From Actinocatenispora thailandica (GTDB taxonomy: Bacteria > Actinomycetota > Actinomycetes > Mycobacteriales > Micromonosporaceae), in NCBI RefSeq assembly GCF_016865425.1, contig NZ_AP023355.1, forward strand, positions 7,004,198-7,068,197: 64,000 nt of DNA. Direction: 5' to 3'. Position numbers and translations under genes: made by a program. Positions 16,894 through 24,740 of the stretch are shown in pieces (positions within the stretch are counted from its first letter, which is position 1; each line of letters begins with the position of its first letter). The notes beneath the pieces were generated by a model that worked only from the letters and a program-made list of their open reading frames with translations, was not told where the DNA came from and did not search any database.

Positions 16894-18320
16894 ATGTCGA
16901 TCTCGGAGGATGTCCGACCGCCCGGTGACGGGCCGGACGACGAGCCGCGTCCGCGACCGCCCCGGCAGCAGTCGGAGCCCAGCGCCGCCGACTTCGAACG
17001 CACCCCGCCGCAGGACGTGGCCGCCGAGCAGTGCGTCCTCGGCGGCATGCTGCTCAGCAAGGACGCCATCGCCGACGTCGTCGAGATCCTCAAGACCAAC
17101 GACTTCTACCAGCCCAAACACGGCATCGTCTTCGACGCCATCCTGGACCTGTACGGGCGGGGCGAGCCCGCCGACCTGATCACCGTGGCGTCCGCGCTGG
17201 TCGACTCCGGCGACATCGGCCGGGTCGGCGGCGCCGGCTACCTGCACACCCTGGTCTCGGCGGTGCCCACCGCCGCCAACGCCGCGTACTACGCGCGCAT
17301 CGTCGCCGACCGCGCCATGCTGCGCCGGCTGATCGAGGCCGGCACCCGGGTCACCCAGCTCGGCTACGGCGCCGCCGCCGGCGGCGGCCGGGACATCGAC
17401 GACGTCATCGACATGGCCCAGCAGGCCGTGTACGACGTGACCGAGCGCCGCGTCTCGGAGGACTTCGCCGCGCTGAACGAGCTGCTGCAGCCCACCCTGG
17501 ACGAGATCGAGGCGATCGGCGCCAACGGTGGCGTGATGACCGGCGTGCCCACCGGCTTCACCGACCTGGACAACCTGCTCAACGGCCTGCACCCCGGCCA
17601 GCTCGTGATCGTGGCAGGGCGACCGGGCCTGGGCAAGTCGACGGTGGCGATGGATTTTGCGCGGGCGTGCTCGATCAAGAACAACATGGCCAGCGTCATC
17701 TTCAGCATGGAGATGAGCAAGGTCGAGATCGTGATGCGGCTGCTGTCGGCGGAGGCGCGGGTGCCGCTGCACACGTTGCGGTCCGGGCAGCTGTCCGACG
17801 ACGACTGGACCAAGCTCGCCCGCCGGATGGGCGAGATCTCCGAGGCGCCACTGTTCTGCGACGACACCCCGAACATGAACCTGATGGAGGTCCGGTCCAA
17901 GGCCCGGCGGTTGAAGCAGCGGCACGACATCAAGCTGATCGTGGTCGACTACCTGCAGCTGATGAGCGGGCCGAAGCGGGCGGAGAGCCGGCAGCAGGAG
18001 GTCGCCGAGCTGTCCCGTGGCCTGAAGCTGCTGGCCAAGGAGGTCGACTGCCCGGTGATCGCGGCCTGCCAGCTCAACCGGGGCCCCGAACAACGCACCG
18101 ACAAACGCCCCCAGCTATCCGATTTGCGGGAATCCGGAAGCATCGAACAGGATGCGGACGTGGTCCTGCTGCTGCATCGCGAGGACTACTACGACAAGGA
18201 GACCCCCGGGCCGGGGAGGCGGATTTCATCGTTGCCAAGCACCGGAACGGGCCGACCGACACGATCACGGTCGCGGCGCAGCTGCACCTGTCCCGGTTCG
18301 TCGACATGGCGGTCGGCTGA
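16894..18320 (+). CDS. dnaB: Replicative DNA helicase DnaB, frameshifted as given
   Basis: The replicative hexameric helicase that unwinds DNA at the fork. The N-terminal primase-interacting domain (PQDVAAEQCVLGGMLLSKDAI) is followed by the RecA-like domain with Walker A GRPGLGKST, FSMEMSK, Walker B KLIVVDYLQLM, and CQLNRGPEQRTDKRPQLSDLRESGSIEQDAD. ATG 16894 has AGGGGGG upstream. At the C run 18203-18207 the frame breaks. As given, translation continues in the wrong frame to 18411, but one extra C restores the normal end EADFIVAKHRNGPTDTI...LHLSRFVDMAVG, stopping at 18320 (475 residues corrected). DnaB is essential, so a one-base sequencing error is the likeliest cause. No intein is present. 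Confidence 0.93.
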
Positions 18321-18580
18321 CGGTTCGGCTCACCGGGCCGCCTGGTTGGGCCGGCGGCCCCGCCGCGCTTGCTGGCCGGAACCGGATGGGCGAGGGCAGC
18401 CCACCAGGTAGGCGGGCAGCCGATCAGGTAGTGGGCAGAACGCGGCCGGCGTGGTCAACTTGATGCGTTAGCCGCGTGTCCCGTGGTGGGACCCGACGCG
18501 CCGACGATCCGTTCGCCACACGCCGAGCCGCCCGAGCGGGGCAGCGGGTCCTGCGTTCGGTAGGGGGAGATGAGGGCGCG

Positions 18581-19015
18581 ATGGCAAGCGCTCCGGGGAT
18601 CGAACAGCATCCAGACCTCGTCGAGCTGCGCGACAAGTACGACCGCGCCGCGGCCCGGCCGGTGGTGCACGTGCTGGACGGGCTGACCGTGCTGGCCGGG
18701 CTGTACCTGGCGATCTCGCCGTGGGTGTTGGGCTTCAACGGGCTGACCTCGCTGGCGGTGAGCAACCTGATCGTCGGCCTGGCGTACTGCGCGACGGCGA
18801 TGGGCTTCGCGGCCGCGTTCGGCCGCACGCACGGGATCGCCTGGACGGCACCGATCATGGGCGTCTGGGTGATCGTGTCGCCGTGGGTGATCCGTGGGGT
18901 GGATGCGAGTACCACCACCACGATGATCAACAACATCGTCGTCGGGGCGGTGTGCGTACTGCTCGGGCTGGCCGCGATGTCGGTGGGGGCCAGGCGGATG
19001 ACGGCACGCCGCTGA
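18581..19015 (+). CDS. SPW-repeat membrane protein
   Basis: A 144-residue integral membrane protein with four hydrophobic helices. Two SPW signatures are visible: AISPWVLGF near residue 46 and VSPWVIRG near 105, each followed by a TM helix pair, the standard two-repeat arrangement of the SPW family. The N-terminus (HPDLVELRDKYDRAAARP) is cytoplasmic and charged. Function in the membrane is not known for this family. The start ATG 18581 has GAGGG upstream. A strong terminator follows. Confidence 0.85.
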   Translation: MASAPGIEQHPDLVELRDKYDRAAARPVVHVLDGLTVLAGLYLAISPWVLGFNGLTSLAVSNLIVGLAYCATAMGFAAAFGRTHGIAWTAPIMGVWVIVSPWVIRGVDASTTTTMINNIVVGAVCVLLGLAAMSVGARRMTARR

Positions 19016-19034
19016 CCCCGCGGTGGCAACAGAA

Positions 19035-19075
19035 CGGCGGCGCGCACCCCGGCGAGTCCGGGGTGCGCGCCGCCG
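19035..19075 (+). terminator. Terminator after SPW gene, shared with the convergent reductase
   Basis: Perfect 18-bp inverted repeat CGGCGGCGCGCACCCCGG (19035-19052) / complement (19058-19075), 5-nt loop CGAGT. It lies 20 bp after the SPW stop and next to the stop of the minus-strand aldo/keto reductase. Confidence 0.85.
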
Positions 19076-19082
19076 TCGCCCG

Positions 19083-20155
19083 TCAGTGGCGGGGTTCCAC
19101 GGTGGTGTTGCCGCCCATCACCGTGCGGGTCATCGGCCGCTGCAGGAACTCGTGCGGGAACCGAGCGGGATCGCGCTGGCCGCGTCCAGTGCGGCGAGCT
19201 GGTCCACGGTGAACTCGACGTCCAGCGCGCCCAGGTTGTCCTCCAACTGCGCCAGGGTGCGTACCCCGAGGATCGGCGCGGTGACCGCCGGGTTCCGCAG
19301 GTCCCAGGCGATCGCGACCCGGGACGGGGTGGTGTCGAGCTCGGCGGCGACCTTCTTGACGGTGTCGGCGATGTCCAGCGCGCGTTCGGTCAGGGCGCCG
19401 TTGCCGGCGGCGACGTCGCGCCGGCTGCCGCTCGGCGACCCGCTCGCCGCCGCGGTCAGGTCGCTCCGGTCGTACTTGCCGGTCAGCACGCCGGACGCCA
19501 GCGGCGACCACGGTACGACGCCGAGGCCGAGTTCGGCGGCCATCGGGATCAGGTCGCGTTCCACGGTGCGCTCGACCAGGCTGTACTCGATCTGCAGGGC
19601 GATCAGCGGGGACCAGCCGCGCAGGTCGGCGATCGCCTGCATCCGGGACACCTGCCAGGCGGGCGTGTCGGAGATGCCGACGTAGACCACCTTGCCGCTG
19701 CGGACCAGGTCGTCCATCCCGCGCAGTACCTCCTCGACCGGGGTGGTGGCGTCCCAGGCGTGCAGGTAGAGCAGATCGATGTAGTCGGTGCCCAGCCGGC
19801 GCAGGCTGTCCTCGACCGACCGGACCATGTTGCGCCGGTGGTTCCCGCCGGCGTTCGGATTGTCCGGGTCGGTGCTGCTGGTGTACTTGGTGGCGATCAC
19901 GAGCCGGTCGCGACGGCCGGCGGCCAGCTCGCCGACGAACCGTTCGGACGTCCCGTTCGTGTACACGTCGGCGGTGTCGATGAAGTTGCCCCCGCGGTCG
20001 ACGTAGCTGTCGACGATGCGCCGGGTCTCGTCCCGGTCGGCGCCCCAACCCCAGTCGGTACCGAAGGTCATCGCGCCGAGCGCGAGCGGCGAGACGCGCA
20101 GGCCGGAGCGGCCGAGCAGCCGGTACCGGTCGAGGGACGGTGTGGTGTGTGCCAT
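19083..20155 (-). CDS. Aldo/keto reductase, frameshifted near the C-terminus
   Basis: An NADPH-dependent aldo/keto reductase of about 357 residues after correction. The catalytic tetrad is visible: Asp and Tyr in NFIDTADVYTNGTSE, Lys in VIATKYTSS and His in YIDLLYLHAWD. The start ATG 20155 has AGGAG upstream. The frame is intact to ...ASAIPLG, then breaks around 19159-19162. Adding one base there (GGnTTCCC instead of GGTTCCC) gives the normal family ending GFPHEFLQRPMTRTVMGGN and a stop at 19083. Read literally, the protein stops at 19130 with an unrelated tail. It is divergent from an XRE/MmyB-type regulator that probably controls it. Confidence 0.85.
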
Positions 20156-20263
20156 GGTGTCGCTCCTGATGCGTTCGCTGGCTTCTGCGGCCAAGCCTCG
20201 CCGTTCACCCGCCCGCCGTTCAGGGACGGTGTTTCCTGGGAAGGCGCGTCCCAGGCTGCGCCG

Positions 20264-20415
20264 CCGCCCGTAGGTCGTCGCGGGTCGGTTCGCCGCCCGT
20301 AGGTCGTCGCGGGTCGGCTCGCCGTCCGTAGGTCGTCCCGGGTCGGTCCGCCGCCCGTGGGTCGTCGCGGGTCGGTTCGCCGCCCGAAGGTCGTCGCGGG
20401 TCGGCTCGCCGTCCG
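20264..20415. repeat. 29-bp tandem repeat (just over five copies)
   Basis: Units begin at 20264, 20293, 20322, 20351, 20380 and (partial) 20409, exactly 29 bp apart, of the form CCGCCCGTAGGTCGTCGCGG followed by GTCGGTTCG with a few substitutions. They lie in the intergenic region between the divergent reductase and XRE-family genes. The unit is not a multiple of three, so it is not selected as a coding repeat. Confidence 0.9.
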
Positions 20416-20488
20416 CTGGGGCCGGGTCGCCCGCGGCGCCGCGGGTGAGGACGCCGGTGGCGCGTTCGACTGCCCGTACGCTGGGTGC

Positions 20489-21337
20489 ATGGCCGAGATG
20501 GTGGACGTCAGCGCGGAGCTGGCGGCGTTCCTGCGGACCCGGCGAGAGCGGCTGACCCCGGCCGAGGTGGGGCTGTCGGTGACGGGACGCCGGCGTACCC
20601 CGGGGCTGCGCCGCGAGGAGGTCGCGGAGCTGGCGAACGTGAGCGTCGACTACGTGGTGCGGTTGGAACAGGCGCGCGGGTTGCGGCCGTCCGCGGAGGT
20701 GCTGGAGGCGCTGTGCCGGGCGCTGCGGCTGACCACCGACGAGCGGTCGTACCTGTTCGATCTGGTCCGGCAGCGTCCCGCGGACCGGCCGGCCGATCGG
20801 CCGGTGTTCCCGGCGGCGGCGGCCCGGCTGGTGCACGACCTGTCGCCGCTGCCGGCGATGCTGATCGACCACCGCTTCGACGTGCTGGCCTGGAACGCCG
20901 AGATGAGCCGGGTGATGCTGGGGCTGGACACGCTGCCGGCGCAGTCGTTGAACACGATGCGGCTGTGCCTGATGGATCGGCGGTTCGAGCACTTCTATCT
21001 GGAGCGGGAGCGGGTGATCCGGGAGGGCATCGCCGACCTGCGGGCGGCCTGGGCGGCGCACCCGGACGACACCGAGCTGGCGGCGCTGCTGGACGATCTG
21101 GTGTCGGGCAGCCCGGAGTTCGCCCGGTTGTGGGAGCAGCACGCGGTGCGGGTGAACGGGCGGGGCCGCAAACCGATGCTGCATCCGGAGTTCGGCCCGC
21201 TCACCGTCGACTTCGAGGTGCTGCTGCCGATGTCGGAACCGGACCTGCGCATCGTGCTGTACCGCGCGGCCGACGAGGCGTCCCAGCGGGTGCTGGACAC
21301 GATCGCCCGGGAGGCGACGCCCACCGCGGTCGGCTGA
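20489..21337 (+). CDS. XRE-family regulator with MmyB-like ligand-binding domain
   Basis: A 282-residue regulator. The N-terminal helix-turn-helix (LAAFLRTRRERLTP...RRTPGLRREEVAELANVSVDYVVRLEQARG) has the RRTPGLRREEVA signature of this actinobacterial family. The C-terminal MmyB-like domain (ALIDHRFDVLAWNAEM-type stretch, here LIDHRFDVLAWN) binds a small molecule, probably a fatty acid. ATG 20489 follows TACGCT (20477-20482) by 6 nt, a leaderless-type arrangement. Such regulators are very often divergent from the oxidoreductase gene they control, which here is the aldo/keto reductase. Confidence 0.88.
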   Translation: MAEMVDVSAELAAFLRTRRERLTPAEVGLSVTGRRRTPGLRREEVAELANVSVDYVVRLEQARGLRPSAEVLEALCRALRLTTDERSYLFDLVRQRPADRPADRPVFPAAAARLVHDLSPLPAMLIDHRFDVLAWNAEMSRVMLGLDTLPAQSLNTMRLCLMDRRFEHFYLERERVIREGIADLRAAWAAHPDDTELAALLDDLVSGSPEFARLWEQHAVRVNGRGRKPMLHPEFGPLTVDFEVLLPMSEPDLRIVLYRAADEASQRVLDTIAREATPTAVG

Positions 21338-21407
21338 CCACCGGCGCCCGTCCGGTGCCGCCGGGGACCGCTGTGCCGCCAGTTGCTGCCGGGTGCCTGG
21401 TCGCCGG

Positions 21408-21857
21408 CTACCGGCCGGGCTGCTGGTCGGCGACCGTGCCGAGCAGCTCGCTGGTGGCGCGGTGGATCTTGGCGAGCGCGGACATCAGGTGTGCTCGCTC
21501 GTCCGGGGTGAGTTCCGCGGTGATCTGTCGTTCGAGACGGCGGCGTTCGGTCTGGACCGGTTCGCGCAGCGCGCGGCCGGCGGGGGTCAGCCAGAGCCGG
21601 ACGAGCCGGTTGTCGTGCTCGTCGCGGCGCCGGGTGAGCAGCCCTGCCGCTGCCATCCGGTCGGCCATCTTCACCACCGCGGGGGTGGTGACGTCGACGG
21701 CGGCGGCGATCTCGCCGGGTGTTCGGCCGTCCCGCTCCCAGAGCACGGCGAGCAGGTGGTCCTGCCCGAGGTGCAGGCCGTGCCGGCGCATGGCGAGCTC
21801 GGCCGCGGCCCGTATCGACTTGTTCGTCCGACCGTGCAGGTCCAGGAACTCGGTCAC
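21408..21857 (-). CDS. MarR-family transcriptional regulator
   Basis: A 149-residue winged-helix dimeric regulator. The recognition region TPGEIAAAVDVTTPAVVKMADRMAAAGLLTRRRDEHDNRLVRLWLTPAGR is the classic MarR DNA-binding and wing segment. The start is GTG 21857, with AAGGGA upstream. It is divergent from an NmrA-like oxidoreductase, and the intergenic region holds two GTTAACC-type dyads. Autoregulation and control of the neighbour are the natural reading. Confidence 0.88.
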   Translation of the reverse strand: MTEFLDLHGRTNKSIRAAAELAMRRHGLHLGQDHLLAVLWERDGRTPGEIAAAVDVTTPAVVKMADRMAAAGLLTRRRDEHDNRLVRLWLTPAGRALREPVQTERRRLERQITAELTPDERAHLMSALAKIHRATSELLGTVADQQPGR

Positions 21858-21879
21858 CGGCCATCCCTTCCGTGCGTCG

Positions 21880-21940
21880 TTGACAGCTTTTCGATAACCG
21901 GTTAACGTTCTGCTCGGACATTCGTTAACCAGTAAACGAA
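21880..21940 (+). promoter_or_regulatory. Promoter and MarR-type operators between divergent genes
   Basis: TTGACA (21880-21885), 17 bp, TAACGT (21903-21908) forms a good promoter for the NmrA-like gene. It is overlapped by the near-palindrome CGATAACCGGTTAACG (21892-21907). A second dyad, TTCGTTAACCAGTAAACGAA (21921-21940), lies just downstream of the -10. Both share the GTTAACC core, so binding by the divergently encoded MarR protein would block transcription. Confidence 0.65.
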
Positions 21941-21952
21941 CTGGGAGCCGTC

Positions 21953-22813
21953 ATGCTACTGGTCACCGGCGCCACCGGGCACATCGGCCGGGAACTCGCC
22001 GCCGAACTCGACGCCCGGGGCGAGCCGTTCCGGGTCCTGGTCCGCGACGCCGGCCGCGCCGCGACCCTTCCGGCGCGGGCCGAACGGTTCGTCGCCGACC
22101 TGGATCGACCCGAGACCCTGGCGCCCGCGTTCGCCGGCGTGCGCGGCCTGTTCCTGCTCACCCCGGGCATCGGGCTCGACCAAACCGCGCACGCCCTGGC
22201 CGCGGCGCGGGACGCCGGCGTGCGCCACCTCGTGCACCTGTCGTCGTTCAACGTCCTGGGCGACCCGATGCCGGCGATGGGGCGCTGGCATCACGAACGT
22301 GAGGAGCTGGTTCGCGCCGCCGGCATCCCCGCCACCACGCTGCGCCCGGGCGGCTTCATGACCAACGCCCTGGACTGGCTGGACACCATCCGGTCGGACG
22401 GCGTCGTGCTCGACCCGGTCGGGCCGGGACGTTTCGCGCCGATCGACCCCGCCGACATCGCGGCCGTCGCGGCACTGGCCCTGGTCGGGCGCGGCCATGC
22501 CGGCGAGCGGTACGTCCTCACCGGTGAGCAGACCTTCACCGTCACCGAGCAGGTCCGGGTACTGGCCGCCGCGATCGGCCGGGAGCTCGCGGTGCGGCCG
22601 GTGACGACCCCGGACGAGATCGTCCGGTCCCGCTTCCCGCACGGGGCGCCGGCCGCCCTGGCCGAGGCCGTCGTCGAGGGATTCGCGCTGATGCGGGCCG
22701 ACACCGTCGGCTTCCGGACCGACACCGTACGGCGGCTGCTCGGGCGCGCGCCGCGGACGTTCGCCGACTGGTGCGCCCGCAACGCGGACAGGTTCCGGCA
22801 AGCCGTCGCGTGA
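21953..22813 (+). CDS. NmrA-like NAD(P)-binding oxidoreductase
   Basis: A 286-residue atypical short-chain dehydrogenase. The N-terminal nucleotide-binding loop is LLVTGATGHIGRELAAEL, and HLVHLSSFNVLGDP and TTLRPGGFMTNALDWL follow in NmrA/QOR2 order. Members often reduce quinones or act as redox sensors. ATG 21953 has GGGAG upstream. Its promoter overlaps the dyads expected to bind the adjacent MarR regulator, suggesting induction by an electrophile or quinone. Confidence 0.83.
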   Translation: MLLVTGATGHIGRELAAELDARGEPFRVLVRDAGRAATLPARAERFVADLDRPETLAPAFAGVRGLFLLTPGIGLDQTAHALAAARDAGVRHLVHLSSFNVLGDPMPAMGRWHHEREELVRAAGIPATTLRPGGFMTNALDWLDTIRSDGVVLDPVGPGRFAPIDPADIAAVAALALVGRGHAGERYVLTGEQTFTVTEQVRVLAAAIGRELAVRPVTTPDEIVRSRFPHGAPAALAEAVVEGFALMRADTVGFRTDTVRRLLGRAPRTFADWCARNADRFRQAVA

Positions 22814-22881
22814 CCGGCGGCGGTGCTCAGCGGCCGGGCTCTGGTACGTCGAAGGATGTGGCGGGCCGGCGCGGGCGCCGG

Positions 22882-23577
22882 TCAGCCGGCGGTGGCCCGG
22901 GGTTCGGAGAGCGTCTGGTGCAGCCAGTCCTCGACACCGGCCACGTGTACGGTCGCCCACGCGCGGGCCACGTCGGGGTTGCGGCCGACCATGGCGGCGT
23001 GGATCGCCGCGTGCTGCTCCCGGGTGCGCTGCACGGCGCCTTCCTGGGTGAGGCCGCGCCACACCCTGGCCCGTACGGTCGGGGCGGACAGGCTCTCCAG
23101 CAGGCTGGCCAGCGACGGGTTGCCGGCGCCGACCGCGATCTCGCGGTGGAACCGCAGGTCGTTCGCGACGAGTTCGTCGACGCTGGGGTCGTCCGGCAGC
23201 TCGGCGAGGATGGCGCCGAGCGCGTCGAGCTGCGCGTCGGTCATCCGCCGGGCGGCGAGCTCGGTGGCGGCCGGTTCGAGGATGTGCCGGATCTCCAGGA
23301 ACTGGCGGATGCTGTCGTCGCGGTGGAAGTCGACGACGAAGCTCATCGTCTCCAGCAACAACTGCGGTTCCAGGCTGGTGACGTAGGTACCGTCACCCTG
23401 CCGGACGTCGAGCACGTGGATCAGGGACAGCGCACGGACCGCCTCACGCAGCGAGTTGCGGGACAGCCCGAGCCGGTCGGCGAGGTCGGCCTCCTTGGGC
23501 AGCCGGTCACCGGGGCGCAGCTCACCGGACGTGATCATGTTCTTGATCCGGTTGATCGCCTCGTCGGTCAGCGCCAT
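22882..23577 (-). CDS. GntR/FadR-subfamily transcriptional regulator
   Basis: A 231-residue regulator. The N-terminal winged helix (INRIKNMITSGELRPGDRLPKEADLADRLGLSRNSLREAVRALSLIHVLDVRQGDGTYV region) is followed by an all-helical FCD ligand-binding domain with the metal-site pattern EIRHILEP, NDLRFHREI and REQHAAIHAAM. These regulators usually control catabolism of organic acids or fatty acids. ATG 23577 is chosen over longer in-frame starts because GGAGGG lies just upstream and the wing begins at the normal distance. The target genes are not obvious in the neighbourhood. Confidence 0.88.
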   Translation of the reverse strand: MALTDEAINRIKNMITSGELRPGDRLPKEADLADRLGLSRNSLREAVRALSLIHVLDVRQGDGTYVTSLEPQLLLETMSFVVDFHRDDSIRQFLEIRHILEPAATELAARRMTDAQLDALGAILAELPDDPSVDELVANDLRFHREIAVGAGNPSLASLLESLSAPTVRARVWRGLTQEGAVQRTREQHAAIHAAMVGRNPDVARAWATVHVAGVEDWLHQTLSEPRATAG

Positions 23578-23719
23578 CCAGCCCTCCAGCTGCCGGGCGG
23601 TGCCCCGCGGCAGCCGGGCCCCTGTCTGCACGACCGCGCGCGGTGCGGTTGGTCGGCGCACCCGGTGGGCGCCGCGGCGCCTGGTCGCGCCGCGGCGGGT
23701 CGAGACGGGGACGGCTCGT

Positions 23720-23998
23720 CTAGTCGAACAGGTCTTCGAGGAAGCTGCGGCGCTTCCGGCGCTGCCCATGGTCCGGGTGGCGTCGCTCATCGTACCGGCG
23801 GGTGTCGTGCCGGCCGCGTTCGTCGTGCGGCCGCTGGTGGTCGCCCGGGCCGTACCACCCCTGCTCGGCGTTGATCAGGTGCTCCAGCTCGCCGCGGTCG
23901 AGGAACAGCCCGCGGCACTCGACGCACTGGTCGACGGTGACGCCGTTGCGCTCGTACTGACGCATCTGTCCATGGCACTTCGGGCAGGTCAGCTCCAT
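23720..23998 (-). CDS. TFIIB-type zinc-ribbon protein
   Basis: A 92-residue protein. The N-terminal ribbon has CPKCxGQM at residues 5-8 and CVECRGLFLDRGELEHL near residue 25, giving four Cys zinc ligands and the GLFLDRGEL signature of the zf-TFIIB family. The C-terminal half is His/Arg-rich and disordered, ending RRSFLEDLFD. The role is unknown; the family occurs widely as small stand-alone proteins. Minus-strand TACCGT (24005-24010) lies 6 nt before the ATG, a leaderless-type promoter. Confidence 0.83.
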   Translation of the reverse strand: MELTCPKCHGQMRQYERNGVTVDQCVECRGLFLDRGELEHLINAEQGWYGPGDHQRPHDERGRHDTRRYDERRHPDHGQRRKRRSFLEDLFD

Positions 23999-24068
23999 CG
24001 AGCAACGGTAGCCGAGCGATCGGGCGATCAGCCAAGGCTCATAGTGCTCCGTTAAGGATGCGTCCGGA

Positions 24069-24731
24069 TCAACCGAGCAGGCCGTGCACCTCGGCGTCGG
24101 AGATCTGCCGGAAGTCCTGGTAGAAGCGGCCGACCGCGTCGAAGTTGCCCGGCCGGTACGGGCAGACCAGCTCGTCCGCGACCGACGCCAGGGCCTGCGC
24201 CGCGTCCGGCGCGGCGACCGGCACGCCGAGCACGGTACGGGCGGCGCCGCGGCGCCGGGCCACCTCGACCGCGGCGCGGGCGGTCGCGCCGGTGGCGAGG
24301 CCGTCGTCGATCAGCACCACGGTGCGGCCGGACAGCGCCGCGGCCGGATGGTCGGCGTGGTAGCGGGCGTCCTGCCGGGCCAGCTCGGCGCGTTCGGCGG
24401 CGACCACGGTGTCGATCTCGCCGTCGGACAGCCGGTCGGCGTACTCGTTGAGGACGATGACCCCGTCCGGGCCGATCGCACCGAAGGCGACCTCCGGCGC
24501 CCACGGCATCCCGAGCTTGCGGACCACCAGCACGTCGAGCGGGGTGCCGAGGCGGCCGGCGACCTCGGCGGCGACCGGCATGCCGCCGCGGGCCAGGCCG
24601 ACCACCGTGACGTCGACGCGGCCCGCATAGCCGCCGAGCCGCGCCGCCAGCGCGGCACCCGCCTCCCGCCGATCCCGGTATGTCCGGTCGACGACCGGGT
24701 CGGCGAACCGGTGTCGGGGTCGCGACCGCAT
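24069..24731 (-). CDS. Phosphoribosyltransferase-family protein
   Basis: A 220-residue type I phosphoribosyltransferase fold. The PRPP loop is VVLIDDGLATGATA at about residue 137-150, and the early segment VVGLARGGMPVAAEVAGRL forms the pyrophosphate loop. The sequence between (LVVRKLGMPWAPEVAFGAIGP) matches the family of predicted phosphoribosyltransferases sometimes fused to dienelactone hydrolases. The substrate base is unknown. The gene starts 9 bp after the stop of the membrane protein upstream on the minus strand, so the two are likely co-transcribed. Confidence 0.83.
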   Translation of the reverse strand: MRSRPRHRFADPVVDRTYRDRREAGAALAARLGGYAGRVDVTVVGLARGGMPVAAEVAGRLGTPLDVLVVRKLGMPWAPEVAFGAIGPDGVIVLNEYADRLSDGEIDTVVAAERAELARQDARYHADHPAAALSGRTVVLIDDGLATGATARAAVEVARRRGAARTVLGVPVAAPDAAQALASVADELVCPYRPGNFDAVGRFYQDFRQISDAEVHGLLG

Positions 24732-24740
24732 GCTTCCTGT

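Noticed and set aside
18203-18207. Programmed ribosomal frameshift in dnaB
   Set aside because: No slippery-site/pseudoknot arrangement was recognised, and three other genes show the same one-base deficit. Sequencing error is simpler.
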